Assembly (NCBI RefSeq): GCF_014195545.1
Contig: NZ_JACIBX010000011.1
Span: 1 to 64,000, forward strand
DNA length: 64,000 nt
Source: Limimaricola variabilis
Lineage (GTDB): Bacteria > Pseudomonadota > Alphaproteobacteria > Rhodobacterales > Rhodobacteraceae
Direction of reading: 5' to 3'
Below the pieces are notes generated by a model. That model searched no databases. It had not been told where the DNA came from and was given only the letters and a program-made list of their open reading frames with translations. A program made the position numbers and the translations under genes. Positions 17,501-25,285 of this stretch are shown here, piece by piece; positions within the stretch are counted from its first letter, which is position 1, and every line of letters starts with the position of its first letter.

Positions 17501-19093
17501 GCGGCGCGGGCGGCGGTGCGGGCGCCGATGCTGGAGTATTTGCGGTCGGCTACCGGGCTGATCGCGCGGCACGCCGCCGCCTTCCCGGCCTTTCGCGCCA
17601 ATGGCGGCACGGCGCCGGAAGCACTCTCGCCCGAGGAGGAGGCGGCAGTGCTCGACCATGCCTTCGAGCGGTATTTCGAGGCACATGGCCTGTTCGGCAC
17701 CGTGGATGACGCGCGCGAGAAGCTCGCGCGGCTCGGGGCGCTGGGCGTGGACGAGGTCGCCTGCCTGATCGATTTCGGCCTCGCGCCCGAGCGGGTGATG
17801 GCGGCGCTGCCGCGGCTGGCCGAGTTGGTACCGCAGGCCGCCAAGCCGGGCGACGCCATGCCCGATCCCGACGACCTCTCCATCGCTGCGCAGATCCGGC
17901 GGCACGGGATTACCCATCTGCAATGCACGCCGTCGATGGCGCGCATGCTGTGCGCCGATCCCGGCAGCCGTGCCGCTCTGGGCCGGCTGCGCCACATGCT
18001 GGTCGGCGGCGAGGCTCTGCCCGCGACGCTGGCCGCCGATCTGCGCGCCGCCGGCGTGCCCAACCTCCTGAACATGTACGGCCCGACCGAAACCACCGTC
18101 TGGTCGACCAGCGCCACGGTCTCGCCCGAGCTGCCCGCGGCAGTGATCGGCACGCCGATCCTCAACACCGTGACCTACGTGCTCGACGCCGACATGCAGC
18201 CCTGTCCCGTCGGGGGCGAGGGCGAGCTGTGGATCGGCGGGGCCGGCGTGGCGCGCGGCTACTGGCAGCGGCCGGAGCTGACCGCCGAGCGCTTCCAGCC
18301 CGATCCCTTCCGACCCGGCGAGCGGATCTACCGTACCGGCGACTTGGCGCGTTGGCGGGCGGACGGGCGGCTGGAGTTCGGCGGCCGGGCCGACGGGCAG
18401 ATCAAGCTGCGCGGCCACCGTATCGAATTGGGCGAAGTCGAGGCGGTGCTTGATTCGCTGTCGGGGCGCGGCCCCTGCGTGGCGATGCTGCGCGAGGACA
18501 GCCCCGGCGACGCGCGCCTTGTCGCCTATGTCGAAAGCCCGGAGCCGGTCGACGAGGCCGGGCTGCGCGCCGCGATGGCGGCCCGGCTGCCGGCGATCAT
18601 GGTGCCCGCGCGGATCGTCGCACTGGAGCGCTTTCCTCTCACCCCCAACCGCAAGACCGACCGCAAGGCGATGCCACCGCCATCGCCGCACAAGGGGCAC
18701 AGAGCTGCCGAAGACACAGTATCCATGCGCGCGCCGGTCGCCCCTGTCCGCCAGCCCCGGCCCGGAGGGGCGCTCGACGCCGTGGCCGCGATCTGGCGCG
18801 AATTGCTGGGTGTGGAGCAGGTGACCGCCGAAGACAGCTTCTTCGATCTGGGCGGGCATTCGCTGCTCGCCGTGCAGGCGCATCGCGAGATCCGCGACCG
18901 GCTCGGCGTGCCGGAGCTGAGGGTCACCGATATCTTCGGCCTGCCGCGTCTGGGTGATATGGCCGCCCGGATCGAGGCGGCGCTGGTGCCGGCGGCCGCG
19001 CCGGAGCAGGCGTTGACCGATCAGGCGGCCGCGCGCGCCGAAATGATGGCCCGGCGCCGCGCGCTCAGGGCGCGGCGCTGCGGTGATGCCTGA
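14546..19093 (+). CDS. NRPS: formyltransferase - split adenylation domain with inserted luciferase-like monooxygenase - carrier protein
   Basis: A 1515-residue enzyme. Residues 1 to about 250 form a formyltransferase domain that keeps the catalytic Asn88, His90 (NFHDGPLP) and Asp126. Residues about 270-500 resemble a condensation-domain tail but lack HHxxxDG. The adenylation domain begins near 505 (IYTSGSTGRPKGVM, FDISVLELFW). It is interrupted from about 749 to 1095 by a flavin-dependent monooxygenase of the natural-product LLM type (MupA/Atu3671-like). It resumes near 1108 and keeps MYGPTETT, RTGDLARW and NRKTDRKAM. A carrier domain follows with Ser1439 (LGGHSLL). The FDIS aspartate fits an alpha-amino acid substrate. 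There is no thioesterase, so release probably depends on the PKS. The gene overlaps both neighbours. Confidence 0.92.
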   Translation: MSARIALIGDSALTLEAARLAREAGFQLAVVASRHAGTRDHAEAHAVPLHDPDRLDTLPEGIDWLLSAGNVALLPEAVLRRFKAGAINFHDGPLPERPGRSSPAWALIEGARSHAITWHLMTTGVDAGDILLRQGIEIASDETAQSLNARCFAAAVETLPALFAQMRHGLRPRPQAGTPGRLHRAADRPAADGLIDGRGPIDRAERLVRGLDHGDHPNPLCRAKIATASGLLLIGGARVLETGLPSQPPGTIRAVRDDALELVFEDGVLALTGLHRLDGGVPALPEAGDRLPAISDPDGLTARMARIARHEPHWRAALEALKPVPMPGLRTQGRAMPDSPEEILEVPDLPGTPALRAAAWALLAARLDGAALALVLPSNDPHLSDWLPLDAALRPEETFAELASRLQAQADAARAMGGFAADLPTRLGASMAPPTFALGAGLRGGAVLGFDPGSGLLRARAGALLPGVLDLLAARLAALLAADPQARCDSLPALSETERALVLTDWNATEGPVPGGTLHAAVAAQAARTPDAVAVISGETRLTHAELETRANRMAHVLRDMGAGPGTRVGLHLRRSAEMVVAALAVLKSGAAYLPLDPGYPEERLALYLEDSAAALVITEAAIADKLPPGEARQLRLDDPRFAAALDTPPEETATAEDLAYLIYTSGSTGRPKGVMIEHRQAMNFLAGMDERVPQTPGDMMLAVTSISFDISVLELFWSLSRGLGVVIQGEAERLLTAAEAPPAKADGPAISLFYWGHEESDTGDYALLLDGARFADAHGFEAVWTPERHFHGFGAAYPNPAVTGAAVAAATTRIAVRAGSCLAPLHHPARIAEDWAVVDRLSGGRAGIALAAGWQPDDFVLRPEAAPPAHRAALRDAADAVRRLWRGEAVAFPAPGGGMREVATRPRPVSAELPLWITVAGNPESWREAGRIGANVLTHLLGQSLEELETRIGEWREALRMAGHDPATRRVTVMLHAYLDESRAAARAAVRAPMLEYLRSATGLIARHAAAFPAFRANGGTAPEALSPEEEAAVLDHAFERYFEAHGLFGTVDDAREKLARLGALGVDEVACLIDFGLAPERVMAALPRLAELVPQAAKPGDAMPDPDDLSIAAQIRRHGITHLQCTPSMARMLCADPGSRAALGRLRHMLVGGEALPATLAADLRAAGVPNLLNMYGPTETTVWSTSATVSPELPAAVIGTPILNTVTYVLDADMQPCPVGGEGELWIGGAGVARGYWQRPELTAERFQPDPFRPGERIYRTGDLARWRADGRLEFGGRADGQIKLRGHRIELGEVEAVLDSLSGRGPCVAMLREDSPGDARLVAYVESPEPVDEAGLRAAMAARLPAIMVPARIVALERFPLTPNRKTDRKAMPPPSPHKGHRAAEDTVSMRAPVAPVRQPRPGGALDAVAAIWRELLGVEQVTAEDSFFDLGGHSLLAVQAHREIRDRLGVPELRVTDIFGLPRLGDMAARIEAALVPAAAPEQALTDQAAARAEMMARRRALRARRCGDA

Positions 19094-19784
19094 GATCGCG
19101 GCGCTCGCGGAGCAACTGTTCGGCCCCGGCGTCGCGGTCGTGACGGTGGCCATCGGGTCCGGGGAGGCGGCCTGGCCCGAGGAAGCGGCGACGGTGCGCC
19201 GCGCACGCCCCTCGCGCCAGTCGGAGTTCGCCGCTGGTCGCCACGCCGCGCGGGCGGCGATGGTCCGGCTCGGCCTCCCGGCCCTCCCGGTGCCGCAAGC
19301 CGCCGACCGCGCGCCGGTCTGGCCCGCCGGTCTGCGCGGCTCGATCAGCCATGATACCGATCTGGCGGTGGCGGCGGTATCGCGGGGCGGGGCGGATCTC
19401 GGCCTCGATATCGAACCGGCGCAGCCCCTGGAGCCGGAGTTATGGGCGGAGATCGCCCTGCCGGGCGAGATCGCGGCGCTGGCGCCCCTGCCTGCCTTGT
19501 CGCGGGGCATGGCCGCGCGCCTGCTGTTCTGCGCCAAGGAAGCGGCTTACAAGGCGTGGTATCCCGGCGCGCGCGAGGTGATCGGCTTCGATGCGATGCG
19601 CATCGAGGTCACAGGGGACCGGATCCTTGCATGGCCGCGGGCCGCTCGGGAGCCCCTCCGGGGCGGCTGGGGGATGGCCGAAGGGCGCTTCGTCGTGGCG
19701 ATACGCAGCGTTACCGGTTTCAAAGCCGGCAACACTGCGTTGATGGGACCGGGGCCCATGGTCAGATGGCGGCCGGACGGCTAG
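19086..19784 (+). CDS. 4'-phosphopantetheinyl transferase (EntD/Sfp type)
   Basis: A 232-residue enzyme that moves phosphopantetheine from coenzyme A to the carrier-protein serine, activating the PKS and NRPS. Family motifs are GRHAARAAM near residue 57, SISHDTDLAVAAV near 89, the magnesium-binding GLDIEP near 110, and FCAKEAAYKAWYP near 150. The start ATG overlaps the end of the NRPS by 8 bases; an in-frame GTG directly before it is an alternative. The tight coupling says it is the dedicated activator of this cassette. Confidence 0.93.
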   Translation: MPEIAALAEQLFGPGVAVVTVAIGSGEAAWPEEAATVRRARPSRQSEFAAGRHAARAAMVRLGLPALPVPQAADRAPVWPAGLRGSISHDTDLAVAAVSRGGADLGLDIEPAQPLEPELWAEIALPGEIAALAPLPALSRGMAARLLFCAKEAAYKAWYPGAREVIGFDAMRIEVTGDRILAWPRAAREPLRGGWGMAEGRFVVAIRSVTGFKAGNTALMGPGPMVRWRPDG

Positions 19785-19819
19785 ATTGTGGTTCGGGTGT
19801 GGCGGCAATGGGACCGACC

Positions 19820-19836
19820 CGGGCCATGGGCCCGGT
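19820..19836 (+). promoter_or_regulatory. Hairpin before the chain-length gene
   Basis: CCGGGCC (19820-19826) pairs perfectly with GGCCCGG (19830-19836) around an ATG loop, 21 bases before the start of the Wzz-like gene. With no T run, an attenuator or RNA-stability element is as likely as a terminator. Confidence 0.35.
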
Positions 19837-19857
19837 GCGTTGGAATGGAGTAGGCCC

Positions 19858-21135
19858 ATGGAATACCTCGCCTCGCTGCGCGATCTGCGCGGCGCGCTTC
19901 GCCGCCGGGCCTGGGCGATGGTCCTAGTCTGCGCGCTCGGAATCCCCTTCGTGCTCTGGTTCGCGCTGACGCGTCCCGAGAGCTACGAGGCGACGGCGGT
20001 GATCCAGATCGAAACGCCGCTGGTCGATGCCGGCTCGGACGCCGCGGCGATCGCCGACACCCAGCTCGACCTGATCGAGCAACAGTTGATGGCGCGCGAC
20101 ACGATGCTCGGCCTCGCCGGGCGGTTCGACCTGTTCGTCGAACTGCCGCAGGGCGAGCGGCTGACGCAGATGCGCAAGGCGGTCGAGATCACCAAGCTGG
20201 TCGACCCGGCGCTGGCGTGGCGGCCCGAAACCGTGCCCTCGGGGCTGGCGATCACCGTCGAGCTGGGCGACCCGCAGCGCGCCGCCGACCTTGCGAATGC
20301 GATCCTGGCCGAGATCGTCGCCTCGGCGCAGAGCAGGCGCGAGGGCCGGGCCACGCGGACGCTGGCCTTCTTCGAGGCGGAGGAGGCCCGGCTGGGCGAG
20401 GAGCTTGCCGCGCTCGAGGCCGAGTTCGCCCGTTTCCAGGAGGAGAACTTCGATTCGCTGCCGACCAGCGTACCGGCGCAGCGCGATCAACTGTCGCGAC
20501 TTGTGGCGCAGCGGATCGACCTCGAGCAGCAGATCATCGCCTTCGAGACCAGCTCCGACCGGCTGCGCGAAGAAGAGACCGCCCGCCGCCGCAGCCTGCT
20601 CGAACAGCAGCGCGCGCTGATCTCCGGCAACATTGAGCGCCTCGAGGCGGCGCTCGCCGCCGCGCCCGAGACCGAGCGGCGCTACAACGACTTCACCCGC
20701 CGCCGCGACCAGCTGCAGCAATCGCTCGCGGCAGTGACGGCGCGGCGTACCGAGGCTGCGATGGCGCAGCTGCTCGAAAGCCGCGACGAAACCACCCGTT
20801 TCGAAATCCTCGAAGAGGCAGTGCCGGCGGATTACGCCTCGTCCCCCTCGCGCAGCAAGATCGCGCTCGCGGGCGGCATGGGTGTGCTGGTCGCGGCGCT
20901 GGCGCTGGCGCTCTCGCTGGAGGCGGTGAACCCCCAGATCCGCACCGCCGCGCAGATGGAGCGGGCGCTGGGCGTGCGGCCGGTGGTGGTGATCCCCGAG
21001 CTGGACCGGCGTCAGGCCCGTCGCCGGGCCCGTCAGGCACGGCGGCGCGAGGCCGGGCGGTTTCTGGGGATCTGGGGGCGGCTGCGCCACGGGCTGCGCG
21101 GCTGGCGGCGGCTCGGCCGGACGGGTTCGGCCTAA
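19858..21135 (+). CDS. Wzz/chain-length determinant-like protein
   Basis: A 425-residue protein with a helix near residues 18-38, a long periplasmic alpha-helical stretch rich in Glu, Gln and Arg (about 150-300, coiled coil), and a second helix near 338-357. This is the polysaccharide co-polymerase layout that sets chain length with Wzy and Wzc. The cytoplasmic tail is very arginine-rich and carries no kinase domain. That function is encoded separately by the convergent gene, whose 3' end overlaps this one by 4 bases. GGAG is placed 7 bases before the ATG. No outer-membrane Wza protein is encoded in the window. Confidence 0.82.
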   Translation: MEYLASLRDLRGALRRRAWAMVLVCALGIPFVLWFALTRPESYEATAVIQIETPLVDAGSDAAAIADTQLDLIEQQLMARDTMLGLAGRFDLFVELPQGERLTQMRKAVEITKLVDPALAWRPETVPSGLAITVELGDPQRAADLANAILAEIVASAQSRREGRATRTLAFFEAEEARLGEELAALEAEFARFQEENFDSLPTSVPAQRDQLSRLVAQRIDLEQQIIAFETSSDRLREEETARRRSLLEQQRALISGNIERLEAALAAAPETERRYNDFTRRRDQLQQSLAAVTARRTEAAMAQLLESRDETTRFEILEEAVPADYASSPSRSKIALAGGMGVLVAALALALSLEAVNPQIRTAAQMERALGVRPVVVIPELDRRQARRRARQARRREAGRFLGIWGRLRHGLRGWRRLGRTGSA

Positions 21136-22070
21136 CCTGTCCCCGAGGCGCGCTCTTCCTCGGCGCGGTTGAGGATCATGCCGATGATCGGCTTGTCCTC
21201 GCCGATCCGGCGCACCGCCTCGCGCACCTGGTCGGCGCTGTTGCGACCGCTGCCGACCACCATCAGCACGCAGTCATAGCGGTCACGGAAGGCGGTCACG
21301 TCGTCATGGTTGAGGGCCGGCGGCAGGTCGAACAGCACCGCGTCGGGCGACAGCTCCTCCTGCAGCTGGTCGAGCACCGCCGCCGCCTTGGGGTCCTGCA
21401 GCAGCTCGGCCGGGTAGGTCTCGGCGTGGTCGTTGAGGCCGACGGCCAATCCGCCGATGCCGAGCGGGTTCTGGCCCACCCGCTGCAGCTGCGTGCCGGT
21501 CGAAGTGCCGCCGCGCAGCCATTCGGCGATCGGCCCCGGCGCGGGCGTGCCGAGCACCTGCGCCAGCCCCGGTGCCCGCAGGTCGAGATCGAGCAGCACG
21601 GTGCGGCGATTCTCGTAGCGCGACAGCGCCACCGCGAGATTGGCGGCGGTGAAGGTCTTGCCACAACCGCGCGTAGGCGAGGTGATCGCGACGCGCTTCC
21701 AGCCGTGTTCATCGAGCGCCTGCAGCAGCCGCGTGCGCAGCAGGTCGAAGGCGGCATGGGCCGGATCGCGCCGGCTCGCGGTGATCACGAGGTTGGCCTC
21801 GAGCAGCGCCTCGTTGACGGGGATGCGCCGGAGGTTGCCCCACAAATCGTGCAGCTGCGGCAGCCGGACCTCGCCTTCGCCCAGCACCGCCGCACGCAAC
21901 GCCCGGGTCGCGGGATCGGGTTGCGGCGTCGTCGCATCGGGCTGCGTCGCGGGCGCCTCCAGCGCCGCGATCCGGTCGAGCATCTCGGTGCGGGCCTCTG
22001 GCGCGAGTCGCCTGCGGCTGCCGCGCGTGTTGCCGTCCTTCATCTGCGCCTGTCCCATGGCCGCTGTCAT
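21132..22070 (-). CDS. CpsD/CapB-type polysaccharide autokinase-like ATPase
   Basis: A 312-residue cytosolic P-loop ATPase. Walker A is SPTRGCGKT (131-139), Walker A' is VLLDLDLRAPG near 157, and a Walker B-like VLFDLPP lies near 240. These are the BY-kinase hallmarks; such kinases pair with Wzz-type proteins to control polymer export. The first ~90 residues are a low-complexity extension. The C terminus ends RAEEERASGTG and has no tyrosine cluster, so the usual autophosphorylation tail is absent. It is the last gene of the reverse operon, 67 bases after the GT2. No clear ribosome binding site marks the start; ATGs at 22058 and 22043 are alternatives. Confidence 0.8.
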   Translation of the reverse strand: MTAAMGQAQMKDGNTRGSRRRLAPEARTEMLDRIAALEAPATQPDATTPQPDPATRALRAAVLGEGEVRLPQLHDLWGNLRRIPVNEALLEANLVITASRRDPAHAAFDLLRTRLLQALDEHGWKRVAITSPTRGCGKTFTAANLAVALSRYENRRTVLLDLDLRAPGLAQVLGTPAPGPIAEWLRGGTSTGTQLQRVGQNPLGIGGLAVGLNDHAETYPAELLQDPKAAAVLDQLQEELSPDAVLFDLPPALNHDDVTAFRDRYDCVLMVVGSGRNSADQVREAVRRIGEDKPIIGMILNRAEEERASGTG

Positions 22071-22137
22071 CCGGCGCAGATTAGCGCGGAAAGAGGGGCG
22101 AGAATAAGCCCCGATCGCGAAGCCTGGCGGGCGGCGG

Positions 22138-23112
22138 TTACTTGTACTCGATCAGGCGCATTTCGCGCCCGCGCAGCCGCCGCAACCGGTAGGTGATCAT
22201 GCCCTGCGCATTGGGCAGCTTCGACAGCACCAGAAGCCCCGCGATTCCCGCCGCGCGGCGCGGGTGGTCGCCATCGTGCCGCAAGGCGCGCGCGGTGCGG
22301 GCCCAGCTCATCCCGTAGAGGGCAAGGGCGGTGAGCGGCGGCCAGATCCCCCAGGCCGGGATCGCGGCCAGGGCGGCGGCGGGCAGCGCCATGCCCCAGA
22401 TCCGCACCCGGCGCCGCTCGGCGGCGAAATGGCCCGGATGCCGGTCGCCGACCTCGGCGAAACCGTGCCCGGCCCGGACCGAGCGCCGCCACCATTGCCC
22501 CAGCCGGGTCATGGCGATGTCGTGCCGGGTCATCGCATGCGGCAGCCGGTGGACCCGCAGCCCGAGGCCCCGCACCCGCAGGCACAGCTCCTCGTCTTCC
22601 GAGCAGATGATCGACCCATCGAATCCGTCGAGCCGCTCGAACAGAGCGGCGCGCAGCATCATGTCGCCGCCGCAGGCCGTAATGTCGCCCGCCGGGCGGT
22701 GCCACTCCCACTCCGCGATGGCGTTGTAGAGCGTGGCCTCGGGTGCGGTCTCGCTGCGCCAGCCGGTGACGATGCCGATGCTTGGGTCGGCCTCGAGCGC
22801 GGCCATGCCCGCCTTGAGCCAGCCCGGCTCCAGCGCGCAGTCGCCGTCGACGAACTGGACGAATTCCGGCAGGCCGTCCGCGCGCAGCGCTTCAAAACCC
22901 GCATTGCGGGCCCGCGCGGCGGTAAAGGGGGCGTCGCGGTTCAGCTCTACGATCCGGGCGCCGGCCGCGCGCGCGACGGCGAGGCTGTCATCGGTGGAGC
23001 CCGAATCAACATAGACGGCGCGGGCGCCGCTTCGGGTGATCGAGGCGAGACAGGCGGCGAGCCGCGCGCCCTCGTTGCGGCCGATCGCAACCACGGCGAT
23101 CCGCGCGTTCAC
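22138..23112 (-). CDS. Family 2 glycosyltransferase with membrane tail
   Basis: A 324-residue GT2 enzyme. Motifs include VVAIGRNEG at the N terminus, VDSGSTDDS near residue 35, VDGDCALEPGW near 87, and CSEDEELCLRVR near 170. A hydrophobic stretch near 245-275 could anchor it in the membrane. The GTG start overlaps the stop of the upstream GT4 gene (GTGA), so the two are probably translated together. Donor and acceptor sugars are not visible from the sequence. Confidence 0.87.
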   Translation of the reverse strand: MNARIAVVAIGRNEGARLAACLASITRSGARAVYVDSGSTDDSLAVARAAGARIVELNRDAPFTAARARNAGFEALRADGLPEFVQFVDGDCALEPGWLKAGMAALEADPSIGIVTGWRSETAPEATLYNAIAEWEWHRPAGDITACGGDMMLRAALFERLDGFDGSIICSEDEELCLRVRGLGLRVHRLPHAMTRHDIAMTRLGQWWRRSVRAGHGFAEVGDRHPGHFAAERRRVRIWGMALPAAALAAIPAWGIWPPLTALALYGMSWARTARALRHDGDHPRRAAGIAGLLVLSKLPNAQGMITYRLRRLRGREMRLIEYK

Positions 23113-24350
23113 GAAAGCGGCTCCGGGCGCACCGGCCCGCCCGGCCCGTCGCGCAGCAGCCGCGCCAGACGCGCGGCCTCTCGGGTGGCGTCGAAACCGG
23201 CGAGGACCGCCGCGCGCCCCTCGGCACCCATCGCGGCCCGGCGGGGCGCGTCACCGGCCAGAGCCAGCATTGCCTGTGCCAGCGGCGCCTCCGCGCCCGG
23301 CGGTACGAGAAGGCCTGACACGCCGTCCTCGACCAGTTCGGCCACGCCGCCGACGCGGGTGGCGATGACCGGCCGGGCTGCGGCCATTGCCTCCATCAGC
23401 ACAACCGGCACCCCTTCGGCGAATGAGGGCAGGACCAGCGCGCTCGTCGTGCCGAGCATCCGCGCCACCTCGGCCTGACCGAGATAGCCATGGAAGCGCA
23501 CCGTCCCGTCGAGACCGAGCTCGCCTGCTAGGCGCTCCAGCATGGCCCGTTCCTCGCCATCCCCCACGAGGTCGAGCATCAGCGCGGGGCGGTTCTCGCG
23601 GGCCCGCGCCAGCGCGCGCAGCAGCACCGGCACGCCCTTTACCGCCGCCAGCCGACCGACGAAGAGCAGTCGATCGTCCGGTGTCGGCGGCGCATCGTCA
23701 TAGAGCGCCGGGTCGACGCCGCAATGCACCACATGCAGCTTGTGCCAATGCGCGGGATCCGAGAACAGCATCGCCTGCGCGCGCGCGAAGTCCGAGATGC
23801 AGGCGACGAAACGGGCTCGGGCGATCTTTTCGCCCAGCGCCCAATGATCGGGGGCAAAGAAGATGTCCGGCCCGTGCAACGTGAAGCTGTGCGGGATGCC
23901 GGATATTTCCGAGGCCAGCATCGCGACGGTGCCCGAGGATTTGGCGATATGGTTGTGCAGATGCGCGATGCCGCGCGCCTCCATCCGCTGTGCCAGCACC
24001 AGCGCCTCGCCGAAATAGATCATGTTGTAGAGACGGCCGCGCAGCCCCTTGGGCGCCGTGCGCCAGGCCAGTGCCAGCGCCGCCAGAAAGCGGCGCGGAC
24101 GGCGCAGCGCCCGCAGCTTGGCCCGGGTGATGGCAAGGGGATTGAGCGCCCGTTCCAGCAGATGAAAGGTCGCGGCGGCCTCGGCCCGCTGCTCGGGGCC
24201 GACATGATGCGCGGCGTCGGTGCGGCGCACCGAGGCGGTCTCGACGGTCAGGCCGAGCCGGCGCAGCGCCACCACCTCGCGCTGGATGAAGGTGTCCGTG
24301 GCGCGGGGGTATTCCCCGGTGAGCCACATCAGGGGGCCGGACGGCTTCAT
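23109..24350 (-). CDS. Family 4 glycosyltransferase
   Basis: A 413-residue GT-B fold enzyme. The N-terminal half includes WLTGEYPRATDTFIQREV and the acceptor-side HLHNHIAKSS. The C-terminal half has LFVGRLAAVKG and the nucleotide-sugar binding stretch LPSFAEGVPVVLMEAMA with its paired glutamates, a retaining GT4 signature. The ATG at 24350 overlaps the stop of the epimerase gene (ATGA). It belongs to the five-gene reverse operon of the locus. Confidence 0.9.
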   Translation of the reverse strand: MKPSGPLMWLTGEYPRATDTFIQREVVALRRLGLTVETASVRRTDAAHHVGPEQRAEAAATFHLLERALNPLAITRAKLRALRRPRRFLAALALAWRTAPKGLRGRLYNMIYFGEALVLAQRMEARGIAHLHNHIAKSSGTVAMLASEISGIPHSFTLHGPDIFFAPDHWALGEKIARARFVACISDFARAQAMLFSDPAHWHKLHVVHCGVDPALYDDAPPTPDDRLLFVGRLAAVKGVPVLLRALARARENRPALMLDLVGDGEERAMLERLAGELGLDGTVRFHGYLGQAEVARMLGTTSALVLPSFAEGVPVVLMEAMAAARPVIATRVGGVAELVEDGVSGLLVPPGAEAPLAQAMLALAGDAPRRAAMGAEGRAAVLAGFDATREAARLARLLRDGPGGPVRPEPLS

Positions 24351-25285
24351 GCGATCTCGCGCGTGGCGGCCATCGCCGCCTCGAAGCCGGCTTCGGCCCG
24401 AAAGCCCAGCGCACGGGCCCGGGCATTGGAATAGCGCAGCGGCATCCAGCGCGCGCGCAGCGTCTCGCGCCGCAGGAGACCCGGCAGGCGCGGCCCGAGC
24501 GGCGCCAGAGGTCCGGCGGCGAGGTCGAGCGCGCGCCAAGGCAGCGCGATGCCGCGCCGGCCCAGCGCCGCGACATAGCGGGCCCGATCCGGGCGGTCGT
24601 CGTCCAGCGCATGGATCACTTCGACCGGCGCGCGCTGCGGCCGGGCGGCGGCGAGCGTCAGGATCTGCGCAGCGTGGCGCAGCCAGCACAGCGGCAGTTC
24701 CCCGCCATGGCGGGGGCCGATCACCAGCGGACCCAGACTCGCGCCCAGATGCGCGTTCCACAGCCGTCCCGGCCCGAAGATCGCGCCCGGCCGGACGATC
24801 CGCAGCCGTATGCCGTGCCGCGCCGCGATGTCGCGCGCGTCGCGCTCCAGCGCGATCCGGGCGCGGGCATAGGCGTCGCGGGCGCGCGGGAAGGGCTCGA
24901 TCGGCGTCGCTTCGTCGACGGTGTCATAAGGGGACAGGCCTTGGGTGCCGAGCACCGCGATCGAGCTGACCAGCACCAGCCGCGCGCCGGAGCGCGCCGC
25001 GTGGTCGAGCAGCCGCGCCCCCGGCGCCACCGTGTCGCGGGCCTGCGCCGCGTCGTCGCCATCCATCCGCGCCGCCGCGTGGATCACCGCCGCGACGCCG
25101 TCGAGCGGGGGCAGGTCGTGGCGCAGATCGGCCCGAACCACCTCGATGCCGCGGTCGACAGCCCATGCGGGCGGCGGCGCGCCGCGCATCACCGCGCGCA
25201 CCGGCAGGCCCATGGCCCGCGCTCGCATGACCACGCCGCGGCCGAGAAAGCCGCTCGCCCCGGTGACGGCGATCAGGCGGCCCAT
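24347..25285 (-). CDS. NAD(P)-dependent sugar epimerase/reductase-like (extended SDR)
   Basis: A 312-residue Rossmann-fold protein. The dinucleotide loop GASGFLGRG is at residues 9-17, and HAAARMDGDD and VLVSSIAVLG follow in family positions. The catalytic YxxxK is changed to YARAR, so the lysine is replaced by arginine. The enzyme may be altered or may use another substrate. It would make or modify a nucleotide sugar for the neighbouring transferases. The start at 25285 overlaps the oxidoreductase gene by 13 bases. Confidence 0.8.
   Translation of the reverse strand: MGRLIAVTGASGFLGRGVVMRARAMGLPVRAVMRGAPPPAWAVDRGIEVVRADLRHDLPPLDGVAAVIHAAARMDGDDAAQARDTVAPGARLLDHAARSGARLVLVSSIAVLGTQGLSPYDTVDEATPIEPFPRARDAYARARIALERDARDIAARHGIRLRIVRPGAIFGPGRLWNAHLGASLGPLVIGPRHGGELPLCWLRHAAQILTLAAARPQRAPVEVIHALDDDRPDRARYVAALGRRGIALPWRALDLAAGPLAPLGPRLPGLLRRETLRARWMPLRYSNARARALGFRAEAGFEAAMAATREIA

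Noticed and set aside
16691-19537. 948-residue reverse frame across the NRPS and PPTase
   Set aside because: Antisense shadow; the forward frames are complete, recognised enzymes.
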